Shown here in pieces: positions 1 through 5,990 of a stretch of DNA of 5,990 nt. Source of the stretch: Loktanella sp. (GTDB lineage: Bacteria; Pseudomonadota; Alphaproteobacteria; Rhodobacterales; Rhodobacteraceae). The stretch spans positions 1 to 5,990 of the forward strand of contig PUNR01000027.1 of the NCBI GenBank assembly GCA_003551805.1, written 5' to 3'. Positions within the stretch are counted from its first letter, which is position 1. Every line of letters starts with the position of its first letter. Both the position numbers and the translations under genes were made by a program. The notes under the pieces were generated by a model. It searched no databases and was not told the DNA's origin. It saw nothing but the letters and a program-made list of their open reading frames with translations.

Positions 1-2
1 CG

Positions 3-716
3 GGGGGTGGGGCTTTGTATATGGTGCAGCGGTTCGGATTGCGTTTTGCGACGCGTGGGCCGGTTTGGGAAACGCTTCCCCCACCAGATGAACGCAGACG
101 CGCCCTGCGCGCGTCACGTGTACATCTTCTGAACGCCGAACAGGCTGACACGACAATCAGGCTGGCAGGGTTCCGGCAAACACATACCGGTGCATGGGTG
201 GCGGAACTGCGGCTTGATGACAGCACCCCCGAACGGCTGCACCCCAAATGGCGCGCGACATGGCGCAAGGCCACGACCTGCACACTGCACATTGCGCCGT
301 GGTCCGCCAAACACCACGGCTGGCTGCTGGACGCGGATCTGGCGCAGCAGCGAAAGGCAGGTTATCGCGCCCTGCCCCATGCGCTGATCCCGGCCTTTGC
401 GGCCACAGCGCCGGACGCGGTGATGGTCCACACAGCTTACCTGCACGACACGCCCGTTGCGGCGATGCTGTTTTTGCTGCACCCGCCAGTTGTGACCTAT
501 CACCTTGGCTGGACCAGCGACGCCGGGCGCAAGGCAGGGGCGCATCACCAGATTCTTATGAACGCCGCCAAAGGCTTTGCCGCTCAGGGATTTCACAGGC
601 TTGATCTGGGGTCTGTCGATACGCAAAACAGCCCCGGTCTTGCGCGGTTCAAGATCGGCACGGGGGCCAATATCCGGCAACTGGGCGGCACATGGATCAG
701 GCTGCCCGGTCTTTGA
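3..716 (+). CDS. FemAB/GNAT-fold acyltransferase-like protein, 5' end outside window
   Basis: The reading frame is open to the left edge, so this is the C-terminal part of a longer protein. The first possible starts (TTG at 15, ATG at 21) fall inside what looks like conserved sequence (RFATRGPVW), which argues against either being the true start. Counting from the TTG, two stretches resemble the FemAB/BioF2-like acetyltransferase fold (Acetyltransf_6 type): HPKWRATWRKA near residues 76-86, and LDLGSVDTQNSPGLARFKIG near 196-215. The second matches the usual closing pattern of a glycine-rich turn followed by GLxRFKxG. Family members transfer amino-acyl or acyl groups, for example onto peptidoglycan precursors or in exopolysaccharide systems, but nothing here identifies the substrate. 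No signal peptide or membrane segment is visible. It ends 70 nt before the Fur-family start in the same direction. The family call is from remembered motifs; a generic GNAT protein is the alternative. Confidence 0.72.
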   Translation, partial: GGGALYMVQRFGLRFATRGPVWETLPPPDERRRALRASRVHLLNAEQADTTIRLAGFRQTHTGAWVAELRLDDSTPERLHPKWRATWRKATTCTLHIAPWSAKHHGWLLDADLAQQRKAGYRALPHALIPAFAATAPDAVMVHTAYLHDTPVAAMLFLLHPPVVTYHLGWTSDAGRKAGAHHQILMNAAKGFAAQGFHRLDLGSVDTQNSPGLARFKIGTGANIRQLGGTWIRLPGL

Positions 717-786
717 TGGCGCGATCAAGACTGGCCAGCAGGCGGATGCGTCGTTAAGACGGGGAAAAACCATGTTCAGGCCGCCA

Positions 787-1209
787 ATGACCGACACGAT
801 CCTTTCCCGCTGCGAGGCTCAGGGCCTGCGTCTGACAGACCAGCGCCGCGTGATCGCGGGCGTACTAGAGGCGGCTGCCGACCACCCCGATGTTGAAGAA
901 TTGTATCACCGCGCCTCGGCGGTAGACCCGCGCATATCGCTTGCCACCGTTTACCGGACCGTCAAATTGTTCGAGGAATCGGGTATCCTTGAAAAACACG
1001 AATTCGGCGATGGCCGCGCCCGCTATGAAGCGGCTGACCGTGACCACCACGACCACCTGATCGACATGCACACCGGCGAAGTGATCGAATTCGTCGATCC
1101 CGAGATCGAAGAATTGCAGGAACGGATCGCCGCCAAGCTGGGCTACCGGTTGATGGGGCACAGACTGGAACTGTACGGCCTGCCGCTGAAGAAAAACAAG
1201 GATCACTAG
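787..1209 (+). CDS. Fur-family metal-responsive transcriptional repressor (Fur/Mur-like)
   Basis: This is a 140-aa cytoplasmic repressor that should bind DNA as a dimer when loaded with metal. An N-terminal winged helix (about residues 1-80) contains the recognition region ISLATVYRTVKLFEESGI, and the dimerisation/metal domain follows. Aligned by eye to E. coli Fur, the numbering matches: H33, E81, H88 and H90 fit the regulatory metal site, and H87, D89, E108 and H125 fit the second site. The CxxC that holds structural zinc in E. coli Fur (C93/C96) is replaced by DMHT, and the only cysteine is C9. Lack of CxxC is typical of alphaproteobacterial Mur/Fur proteins, several of which sense manganese, so manganese-linked control is an inference. 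The start at 787 aligns with family N-termini (MTD...). An in-frame ATG at 772, after GGGGA, would add five residues and cannot be excluded. The downstream transporter begins 3 nt after the stop. Confidence 0.93.
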   Translation: MTDTILSRCEAQGLRLTDQRRVIAGVLEAAADHPDVEELYHRASAVDPRISLATVYRTVKLFEESGILEKHEFGDGRARYEAADRDHHDHLIDMHTGEVIEFVDPEIEELQERIAAKLGYRLMGHRLELYGLPLKKNKDH

Positions 1210-1212
1210 GTT

Positions 1213-2103
1213 TTGGACAATCTTCGCGGCGCCGCCTTCATGGTCTTGGCGATGTTCTGTTTCACGTTGCTGGATTCGGCGATCAAGGCCCTGTCGCAGG
1301 TGCTGCCGGTTGGACAGGCAGTCGCGCTGATAAGCACCGGTATTCTTTTGCTGATGATGGGCTGGTGTGTGCTGCGTGGAACACCTCTGTGGCAACCCGA
1401 GTTTTTGAACAAATGGGTGGTGCTGCGCAGCCTGTGCGAAGTGACCGGCACCGTCCTGATTGCCACGGCGCTATCGCTGATCCCGCTGACCACGGCATCC
1501 GCTGTCATTCAGGCCACGCCATTGGTGGTTGCGATGGGTGCGGGTCTGTTTCTGGGGCAGGCGATCGGCTGGCGCCGCTGGCTTGCGATTGCCATCGGTT
1601 TTGCGGGGGTTCTGCTGATCGTGCGCCCCGGGCTTGACGGTTTCAACCCTGCCACTTTGCTGGCAGTCGCGGGGATGCTGGCGCTGGCCAGCCGCGATCT
1701 GCTGACGCGCGGGCTGAATGTCAGCATGACCGGCGTGCAATTGGGAATGCATGCCATCGCCTTTGTGGTGCCGGGCAGTATCGCGCTGATGATCTTTCAG
1801 GGCCAACCCATGGTGCGGCCCGATGCCGGTGCCTGGTTATTGGTGCTCGGCGGTGCGGCAATCGGGGTCGCATCCTATATGTCGATCATCACTGCGACGC
1901 GGACAGGCAATGCGGCGGTGATTTCATCCTTTCGTTACAGCCGCATGATCTTTGCGCTGCTGATCGGCTTTGCGGTGTTCGGCGAACGACCCGACGCTGC
2001 GACGCTATTGGGGGCCACAATCATCATCACATCAGGCATTTTCACCCTCTGGCGCGAGGCCCGTCTGCACCGCGCTTCCCTTACGGCACAAGCCGCGTTA
2101 TAG
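1213..2103 (+). CDS. DMT-superfamily (EamA) inner-membrane transporter
   Basis: The product is a 296-aa very hydrophobic protein with two EamA repeats (about residues 5-138 and 146-280) and roughly ten membrane helices, near 6-28, 34-54, 68-90, 95-115, 121-139, 146-163, 174-195, 206-227, 238-257 and 262-280. The FGERP motif at 256-260, just before the last helix, is a recurring feature of the family, and the length is normal. EamA carriers export or import small metabolites such as amino acids, nucleosides or S-adenosylmethionine; the substrate cannot be read from sequence. The start is TTG, chosen because the resulting N-terminus (MDNLRGAAFMVLAM) has the usual family layout. The ATG at 1240 would cut into helix 1. 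The start lies 3 nt after the fur stop, with AAGGA at 1198-1202 inside the end of fur as a rather distant ribosome site. That suggests coupled translation. Confidence 0.93.
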   Translation: MDNLRGAAFMVLAMFCFTLLDSAIKALSQVLPVGQAVALISTGILLLMMGWCVLRGTPLWQPEFLNKWVVLRSLCEVTGTVLIATALSLIPLTTASAVIQATPLVVAMGAGLFLGQAIGWRRWLAIAIGFAGVLLIVRPGLDGFNPATLLAVAGMLALASRDLLTRGLNVSMTGVQLGMHAIAFVVPGSIALMIFQGQPMVRPDAGAWLLVLGGAAIGVASYMSIITATRTGNAAVISSFRYSRMIFALLIGFAVFGERPDAATLLGATIIITSGIFTLWREARLHRASLTAQAAL

Positions 2104-2132
2104 AAAACTGGTACCGCTAACATAGCGCATTG

Positions 2133-2138
2133 AAGGAG
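2133..2138 (+). promoter_or_regulatory. Strong Shine-Dalgarno for enolase
   Basis: AAGGAG lies 6 nt upstream of the ATG at 2145. It decides the start: the in-frame TTG at 2130 would put this site inside the coding region and add five residues that enolases do not have. It is the best-formed ribosome site in the window, as expected for an abundant glycolytic enzyme. Confidence 0.85.
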
Positions 2139-2144
2139 CTTTCC

Positions 2145-3419
2145 ATGAGCACAATCATCGACATTCACGCCCGCGAAATTCTTGACAGCCGGGGCAACCC
2201 CACGGTCGAGGTTGACGTGACACTGGACGACGGCACCATGGGCCGCGCTGCCGTGCCATCGGGCGCATCCACCGGCGCACATGAAGCGGTCGAACGCCGC
2301 GACGGGGACAAATCGCGCTACATGGGCAAAGGCGTGCTGGAAGCCGTCGCCGCCGTGAATGGCGAGATTGCCGAAGCCATCCTTGGCTTTGACGCCACCG
2401 AACAGGTCGGCATCGACATGACGATGATCGAACTGGACGGTACGCCGAACAAATCCCGCCTTGGTGCCAATGCCATCCTTGGCGTGTCGATGGCCGTGGC
2501 CAAAGCCGCGGCCGATTTCACCGGCCAGCCGCTGTTCCGCTATATCGGCGGCACATCTGCCCGCACGCTGCCTGTGCCGATGATGAACATCATCAACGGC
2601 GGCGAACATGCCGATAACCCGATCGACATTCAGGAATTCATGATCATGCCTGTGGCTGCAGAAAACATCCGAGAGGCCGTGCGCATGGGTGCCGAGGTGT
2701 TCCATACGCTGAAAAAAGAGCTCTCTGCCGCCGGCCTGAACACCAGCATCGGGGATGAGGGCGGTTTCGCGCCTGCGATCGGATCGACCCGCGAAGCGCT
2801 GGATTTCATCATGAAATCCATCGAAAAGGCGGGCTATGCGCCGGGCAAGGATATCTATCTGGCACTCGATTGCGCTGCGACCGAATACTACAAGGGTGGC
2901 AAATATGAAATGGCGGGCGAAGGCGCATCGCTGACCAGCCAACAGAACGCGGAATATCTGGCGAAGCTGGCATCCGACTATCCGATCATCAGCATCGAGG
3001 ACGGCATGTCCGAGGATGACTGGGAAGGCTGGAAAATGCTGACCGATATGATCGGCGACAAGGTGCAACTGGTCGGTGACGACCTGTTCGTGACCAACCC
3101 TGCCCGCCTGGCTGACGGCATCGCGCGCGGTTGCGCCAATTCGATGCTGGTCAAAGTCAACCAGATCGGCACCCTGACCGAAACCCTGCAAGCGGTCGAT
3201 ATGGCGCATCGCGCGCGATATACCAATGTGATGTCGCACCGGTCGGGCGAGACCGAGGATGTCACCATCGCCGATCTGGCAGTGGCGACGAACTGCGGTC
3301 AGATCAAGACCGGATCGCTGTCGCGCTCGGACCGTCTGGCAAAATACAACCAGCTGATCCGGATCGAGGAAATGCTGGGTGAAACCGCCACCTATGCCGG
3401 TCGGTCGATCTTGAAGTAA
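2145..3419 (+). CDS. eno: Enolase (phosphopyruvate hydratase, EC 4.2.1.11)
   Basis: Enolase interconverts 2-phosphoglycerate and phosphoenolpyruvate in lower glycolysis and gluconeogenesis. It acts in the cytoplasm and requires Mg2+. The product is 424 aa, full length for the bacterial family. The N-terminal capping domain (about 1-135) includes the mobile loop SGASTGAHEAVE at 39-50. The barrel domain carries every expected active-site residue: H155 in GGEHADN, E164 in IQEFMIMP, catalytic acid/base E205 in GDEGGFAP, the metal ligands D242, E285 and D312, catalytic base K337 in the signature LVKVNQIGTLTETL, the SHRSGETED loop with H365, R366 and S367, and K388 in QIKTGS. It sits 41 nt after the DMT transporter gene, so it may be partly co-transcribed, but a highly expressed gene like this probably has its own promoter near the end of the upstream gene. 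I found no convincing -35/-10 pair. A GTAG-type palindrome begins 1 nt after the stop. Confidence 0.99.
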   Translation: MSTIIDIHAREILDSRGNPTVEVDVTLDDGTMGRAAVPSGASTGAHEAVERRDGDKSRYMGKGVLEAVAAVNGEIAEAILGFDATEQVGIDMTMIELDGTPNKSRLGANAILGVSMAVAKAAADFTGQPLFRYIGGTSARTLPVPMMNIINGGEHADNPIDIQEFMIMPVAAENIREAVRMGAEVFHTLKKELSAAGLNTSIGDEGGFAPAIGSTREALDFIMKSIEKAGYAPGKDIYLALDCAATEYYKGGKYEMAGEGASLTSQQNAEYLAKLASDYPIISIEDGMSEDDWEGWKMLTDMIGDKVQLVGDDLFVTNPARLADGIARGCANSMLVKVNQIGTLTETLQAVDMAHRARYTNVMSHRSGETEDVTIADLAVATNCGQIKTGSLSRSDRLAKYNQLIRIEEMLGETATYAGRSILK

Positions 3420-3441
3420 GGCGGGTTGAAACCCGCCCTAC
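3420..3441 (-). repeat. REP-like palindrome with GTAG head, between eno and cupin gene
   Basis: On the minus strand the segment reads GTAG, then stem GGCGGGT, loop TTCA, stem ACCCGCC. The seven stem pairs are perfect, and two more A-T pairs are possible beyond one mismatch. A conserved GTAG or GGAG immediately 5' of a GC-rich hairpin is the layout of REP elements mobilised by RAYT (Y1-type TnpA_REP) transposases. No RAYT gene lies in the window. No T-run follows on either strand, so it is a poor intrinsic terminator, but it could stabilise the 3' end of eno mRNA or attenuate read-through into the cupin gene. I recall similar GTAGGGYGGGT palindromes being common in proteobacterial genomes, which I could not verify here. 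Confidence 0.6.
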
Positions 3442-3452
3442 GAGGTCCGGTT

Positions 3453-3875
3453 ATGACCGCTGACGAGATCATCGAACATCTGCAACTGGCCCCCCATCCC
3501 GAAGGGGGCCATTACCGCCAGACTTGGGTGGCCGAAAATGCGGGCCGTCCGGCGGGAACCTGCATCTATTTCCTACTGAAAGACGGTGCTGCCAGCCATT
3601 GGCACCGCGTCGATGCGGTCGAAATCTGGCATTATTATGCTGGCGCGCCGCTGGTCCTGTCGCTGGCGGCAGATGATGCAGGGCCTGCGACCGACCACCT
3701 GCTTGGGCCCGATTTGGCGCAGGGTCAATATCCACAACTGATCGTGCCGGAACAGCATTGGCAAGCGGCACGCACCACCGGTGACTGGACACTGGTGGGC
3801 TGCACCGTGTCGCCGGGATTTGCGTTTTCGGGATTCACGCTGGCCCCGCCGGATTTCGATATTCCGAGGGCGTAA
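3453..3875 (+). CDS. DUF985 / Cupin_5 family small cupin protein
   Basis: The product is a 140-aa single-domain cupin. Landmarks in order are LAPHPEGGHYRQTW (12-25), SHWHRVDAVEIWHYYAGAPL (48-67), LGPDLAQGQYPQLIVP (84-99), HWQAA (102-106) and WTLVGCTVSPGFAFSGFTLAPP (about 111-132). Together these form the characteristic DUF985/Cupin_5 pattern, and the length is typical. H49, H51, E57 and H60 are the likely cupin-pocket residues, possibly metal-binding. No biochemical role is firmly assigned to the bacterial family, so I name no function. No signal peptide or membrane segment is seen. The start at ATG 3453 has GAGG at 3442-3445, 7 nt upstream. The earlier in-frame TTG at 3426 lies inside the palindrome after eno and would add nine non-conserved residues. 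It is co-oriented with eno 33 nt downstream and convergent with nrdJ. Confidence 0.92.
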   Translation: MTADEIIEHLQLAPHPEGGHYRQTWVAENAGRPAGTCIYFLLKDGAASHWHRVDAVEIWHYYAGAPLVLSLAADDAGPATDHLLGPDLAQGQYPQLIVPEQHWQAARTTGDWTLVGCTVSPGFAFSGFTLAPPDFDIPRA

Positions 3876-3930
3876 GGGGCGCTGCCCCTCGCCCGGACTT
3901 TGTCCGGTCTCACCCCGGAGTATTTTAGGA
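3875..3930. repeat. Double-hairpin intergenic element with CCCCGGAGTATTTT box
   Basis: Starting on the last base of the cupin stop codon, AGGGGC-GCT-GCCCCT (3875-3889) forms a 6-bp stem with a 3-nt loop. CCGGAC-TTT-GTCCGG (3893-3907) forms a second 6-bp stem with a 3-nt loop. CTCACCCCGGAGTATTTT follows to 3926. Pyrimidine blocks CCCCTC and CTCACCCC flank the second hairpin as near mirror images. I recall closely similar blocks downstream of many genes in Rhodobacteraceae, suggesting a dispersed 3'-end repeat family, but copy number cannot be tested from one copy. The TATTTT after the hairpins could give weak termination of cupin-gene transcripts. Confidence 0.5.
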
Positions 3931-3933
3931 AAT

Positions 3934-3972
3934 AAGAAGCGACGCGAACCCGAAGGTTGCGGCGCTTCTTTT
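3934..3972. terminator. Bidirectional intrinsic terminator between convergent cupin gene and nrdJ
   Basis: A long imperfect hairpin: AAGAAGCG (3934-3941) pairs with CGCTTCTT (3963-3970). After one A/G mismatch, CGC (3943-3945) pairs with GCG (3959-3961). With G3946 bulged, AACC (3947-3950) pairs with GGTT (3955-3958), closed by a CGAA loop. On the plus strand the stem runs into CTTCTTTTGT, giving a U-run for the cupin transcript. On the minus strand it runs into CTTCTTATTTCC, a weaker U-rich tail for nrdJ, whose stop codon ends 20 nt away. Its position between tail-to-tail genes fits a shared terminator. Confidence 0.8.
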
Positions 3973-3991
3973 GTAGTTCTGTCTTGCTGGC

Positions 3992-5990
3992 TTAGCTACA
4001 CCCGCTTGTCCCGCCACAGGTGTTGCACTTCATGCAGGTGCCGTTGCGCACCAGCGTGTAGTTGCCGCATTCACCGCAGGGATCACCCTCGTAGCCCTGC
4101 ATCTTGGCCTTGTCGCGCGCAGACAGGCTAGATGTCGCTTCGACCACGAGGGTTTGCAGGGTCGCCGTGCCTGTAACCAAGGGTGCAGGCGCGGTTTGCA
4201 GTGCCATCAGGTCCTGCGGCATCCGTTTGCGCAGATATCCGGTGGACGAGATTTGCTTGAGCACTTCCAACGACCGCGAAGCGGCGTTTTCGCTTGGCGT
4301 GCGCACGTTGGACACGCCTTCTGCCTCGCCCCGGCCGATATCGTCGAAGGATGCGCCTTCGGGTTTGACATGCGCAAGGTCGGTGCGGTCGAGGTAGCTG
4401 ACAGCAAGTTCGCGGAAGATGTAATCAAGGATCGAGGTCGCATTCTTGATGCTGTCGTTGCCCTGCACCATGCCTGCGGGCTCGAACTTGGTGAAGGTGA
4501 AGGCATCGACAAATTCGTCCAGCGGCACGCCGTATTGCAGGCCGACCGACACCGCGATGGCGAAGTTGTTCATCATCGCGCGGAAACCGGCACCTTCCTT
4601 GTGCATGTCGATGAAAATCTCGCCAAGCTGGCCGTTTTCATATTCGCCGGTGCGCAGATAGACCTTGTGGCCGCCAACGATGGCCTTTTGGGTATAGCCC
4701 TTGCGCCGCTGTGGCATCTTTTCGCGTTCGCGGTTGCGGATTTCTTGAATGATGATCTTTTCGACGATCTTTTCAGCCAGCACCGCCGCTTTTTCGTGGT
4801 GGTTGCCACTTTCCAGCACTTCGCGGGCGTCGTCATCATCCTCGACCAAGGCAGATGCCAAGGGCTGCGACAGTTTCGATCCGTCACGATACAGCGCATT
4901 GGCTTTCACACCCAGCGACCACGACAGTTCATAGGCTTTCTGGCAATCCTCAATCGTCGCATCATTGGGCATGTTGATCGTCTTGGAGATCGCGCCAGAG
5001 ATGAAGGACTGCGCTGCCGCCATCATGTAGATGTGGCTGTCAACGCTAAGGTAACGTTTGCCTTTCTTGCCGCAGGGGTTGGCGCAGTCGAAGACGTTGT
5101 AATGTTCTTCTTTCAGGAACGGCGCGCCTTCCAGCGTCATGGTACCGCAGACGTGGTCATTGGCGGCTTCGATATCCTGCTTGCTGTACCCAAGATGGCG
5201 CAGCAGATCGAAGGTCGGATCGTTCAGTTTCGCCTCTGGGATGCCCAGCGTCTTGGTGCAGAAATCAGCGCCCAAGGTCCATTGGTTGAACACGAACCGG
5301 ATGTCGAATGCTGCCCGCAGCGCACCTTCGACCTTGTCGAGTTCCGCCTGCCCGAACCCATGCCCGATCAGCGATGTGTGGTTGATCGCTGGCGCCTGTC
5401 CCATTGATCCGTGACCGACCGCATAAGCGATGATTTCCTCGATCTGCGCGGAACCATAGCCGAGCTTTTCAAGGGCTGCCGGCACAGACTGGTTGATGAT
5501 CTTGAAATAGCCGCCACCGGCCAGTTTCTTGAACTTCACCAATGCGAAATCAGGCTCGATGCCGGTTGTATCGCAATCCATCACCAGACCGATCGTGCCG
5601 GTTGGCGCGATGACGCTGACTTGGGCGTTGCGATAGCCGTGCTTTTCACCAAGGCGCAGCGCCTCGTCCCACGCGGCTGTGGCAAGTGCGACAAGACGGT
5701 CATCGGGGCAGTTGGCGTGGTCGAGAGGCACAGGCTTGACGTCCAGCGCTTCATAGCCGTCCGCCTTGCCATAGGCCGCGTTCCGGTGGTTACGGATCAC
5801 GCGCAGCATGTGCTTTTCGTTCTTGGCATAGCCGGGAAAAGCGCCAAGCTCCCCTGCCATTTCGGCAGATGTCGCATAGGACACGCCGGTCATGATCGCG
5901 TTCAGCGCAGCACCCATGGCGCGGCCTTCGTCGCTGTCATAGCCAAAGCCCATGTTCATCAGCAGACCGCCGATGTTGGCATAGCCCAGA
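3992..5990 (-). CDS. nrdJ: Adenosylcobalamin-dependent class II ribonucleoside-diphosphate reductase, C-terminal part
   Basis: This cytoplasmic enzyme makes deoxyribonucleotides using vitamin B12 (adenosylcobalamin) as radical source, so it needs neither oxygen nor a NrdB subunit. The frame is open to the right edge (GYANIGGLLMNMGFGYDSDE), and about 665 C-terminal residues of a protein usually near 1,200 aa are visible. Numbering from the ATG at 5959, the substrate-phosphate loop IAPTGTIG is at 117-124, and the closing part of the reductase barrel is at 289-361 (NVFDCANPCGKKGKRYLS, ISKTINMPNDATIED, ANALYRDGS). A charged linker spans about 373-420. A TSCPD-type domain spans roughly 422-530 (KVYLRTGEYENGQLGEIFID, MNNFAIAVSVGLQYGVPL). 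A cysteine-rich tail (CGEC at 628-631, CMKCNTCGGTSGCS at 642-655) is probably the zinc-ribbon or redox arm that re-reduces the active site. The thiyl-radical cysteine and any upstream cobalamin riboswitch or NrdR boxes would lie beyond the window. It converges on the cupin gene. Confidence 0.97.
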   Translation of the reverse strand, partial: LGYANIGGLLMNMGFGYDSDEGRAMGAALNAIMTGVSYATSAEMAGELGAFPGYAKNEKHMLRVIRNHRNAAYGKADGYEALDVKPVPLDHANCPDDRLVALATAAWDEALRLGEKHGYRNAQVSVIAPTGTIGLVMDCDTTGIEPDFALVKFKKLAGGGYFKIINQSVPAALEKLGYGSAQIEEIIAYAVGHGSMGQAPAINHTSLIGHGFGQAELDKVEGALRAAFDIRFVFNQWTLGADFCTKTLGIPEAKLNDPTFDLLRHLGYSKQDIEAANDHVCGTMTLEGAPFLKEEHYNVFDCANPCGKKGKRYLSVDSHIYMMAAAQSFISGAISKTINMPNDATIEDCQKAYELSWSLGVKANALYRDGSKLSQPLASALVEDDDDAREVLESGNHHEKAAVLAEKIVEKIIIQEIRNREREKMPQRRKGYTQKAIVGGHKVYLRTGEYENGQLGEIFIDMHKEGAGFRAMMNNFAIAVSVGLQYGVPLDEFVDAFTFTKFEPAGMVQGNDSIKNATSILDYIFRELAVSYLDRTDLAHVKPEGASFDDIGRGEAEGVSNVRTPSENAASRSLEVLKQISSTGYLRKRMPQDLMALQTAPAPLVTGTATLQTLVVEATSSLSARDKAKMQGYEGDPCGECGNYTLVRNGTCMKCNTCGGTSGCS

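Noticed and set aside
114..797. 227-codon minus-strand frame over the FemAB-like gene
   Set aside because: The plus-strand frame carries recognisable acyltransferase motifs, while the antisense product has none.
2095..2123. Possible eno promoter using TTATAG or TAACAT as -10
   Set aside because: No acceptable -35 lies at the right spacing for either, so I did not annotate it.
2115..2127. CGCTA-ACA-TAGCG inverted repeat in the gap before eno, considered as an operator or Fur-type box
   Set aside because: The arms are only 5 bp, and it does not resemble the longer AT-rich Fur/Mur boxes. Chance occurrence is likely.
1935..3239. 434-codon open frame on the minus strand, antisense to enolase and the end of the transporter gene
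   Set aside because: It lies over a full-length enolase with every catalytic residue. The translation is rich in H, R, G and A with no recognisable domain, as expected for a shadow frame created by G/C-ending codons.
3426..3452. Upstream TTG start for the cupin gene
   Set aside because: It falls inside the palindrome, adds residues outside the conserved family, and the ATG at 3453 has a proper GAGG site.
4154..5407. 417-codon open frame on the plus strand, antisense to nrdJ
   Set aside because: It is a shadow of nrdJ; the composition is unlike a real protein and there is no family motif or ribosome site.
1..5990. A previously undescribed multi-gene system such as defence, secretion or biosynthesis
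   Set aside because: All six genes belong to recognisable families in an apparently housekeeping context. There are no orphan genes, mobile enzymes or toxin-antitoxin pairs, and no intergenic gap exceeds about 120 nt.

Overview
The window is an ordinary stretch of a GC-rich alphaproteobacterial chromosome. The best guess is a member of the Rhodobacteraceae/Roseobacter group. That guess rests on the Fur-family regulator without the CxxC zinc motif, on the long B12-dependent ribonucleotide reductase, and on the style of the intergenic palindromes. Codons favour G or C in the third position. I see no transposase, phage gene, CRISPR array, tRNA or rRNA.

Plus strand, left half. The 3' part of a FemAB/GNAT-fold acyltransferase-like gene runs in from the left edge and stops at 716. 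A Fur/Mur-type metal-responsive repressor follows (stop at 1209). Only 3 nt later comes a TTG-started DMT/EamA ten-helix inner-membrane transporter (1213-2103), then enolase (eno, 2145-3419) after a 41-nt gap and a strong Shine-Dalgarno. A small DUF985/Cupin_5 protein (3453-3875) ends the plus-strand series. All five genes are co-oriented with short gaps, so read-through is plausible. Only fur and the transporter look translationally coupled. Enolase probably has its own promoter, although I cannot point to a convincing one.

Minus strand, right half. The C-terminal 665 or so residues of the adenosylcobalamin-dependent class II ribonucleotide reductase (nrdJ) occupy 3992 to the right edge. Its start and the catalytic thiyl-cysteine region lie outside the window.

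The non-coding interest is at two points. Between eno and the cupin gene is a compact palindrome preceded by GTAG on the minus strand, the layout of REP elements. In the 116-nt convergent gap between the cupin gene and nrdJ there are two short hairpins, a CCCCGGAGTATTTT box and a long imperfect hairpin that reads as a bidirectional terminator. I found no sign of an undescribed multi-gene system. The genes are housekeeping or common accessory families, and the repeats are the only parts I would look at again.
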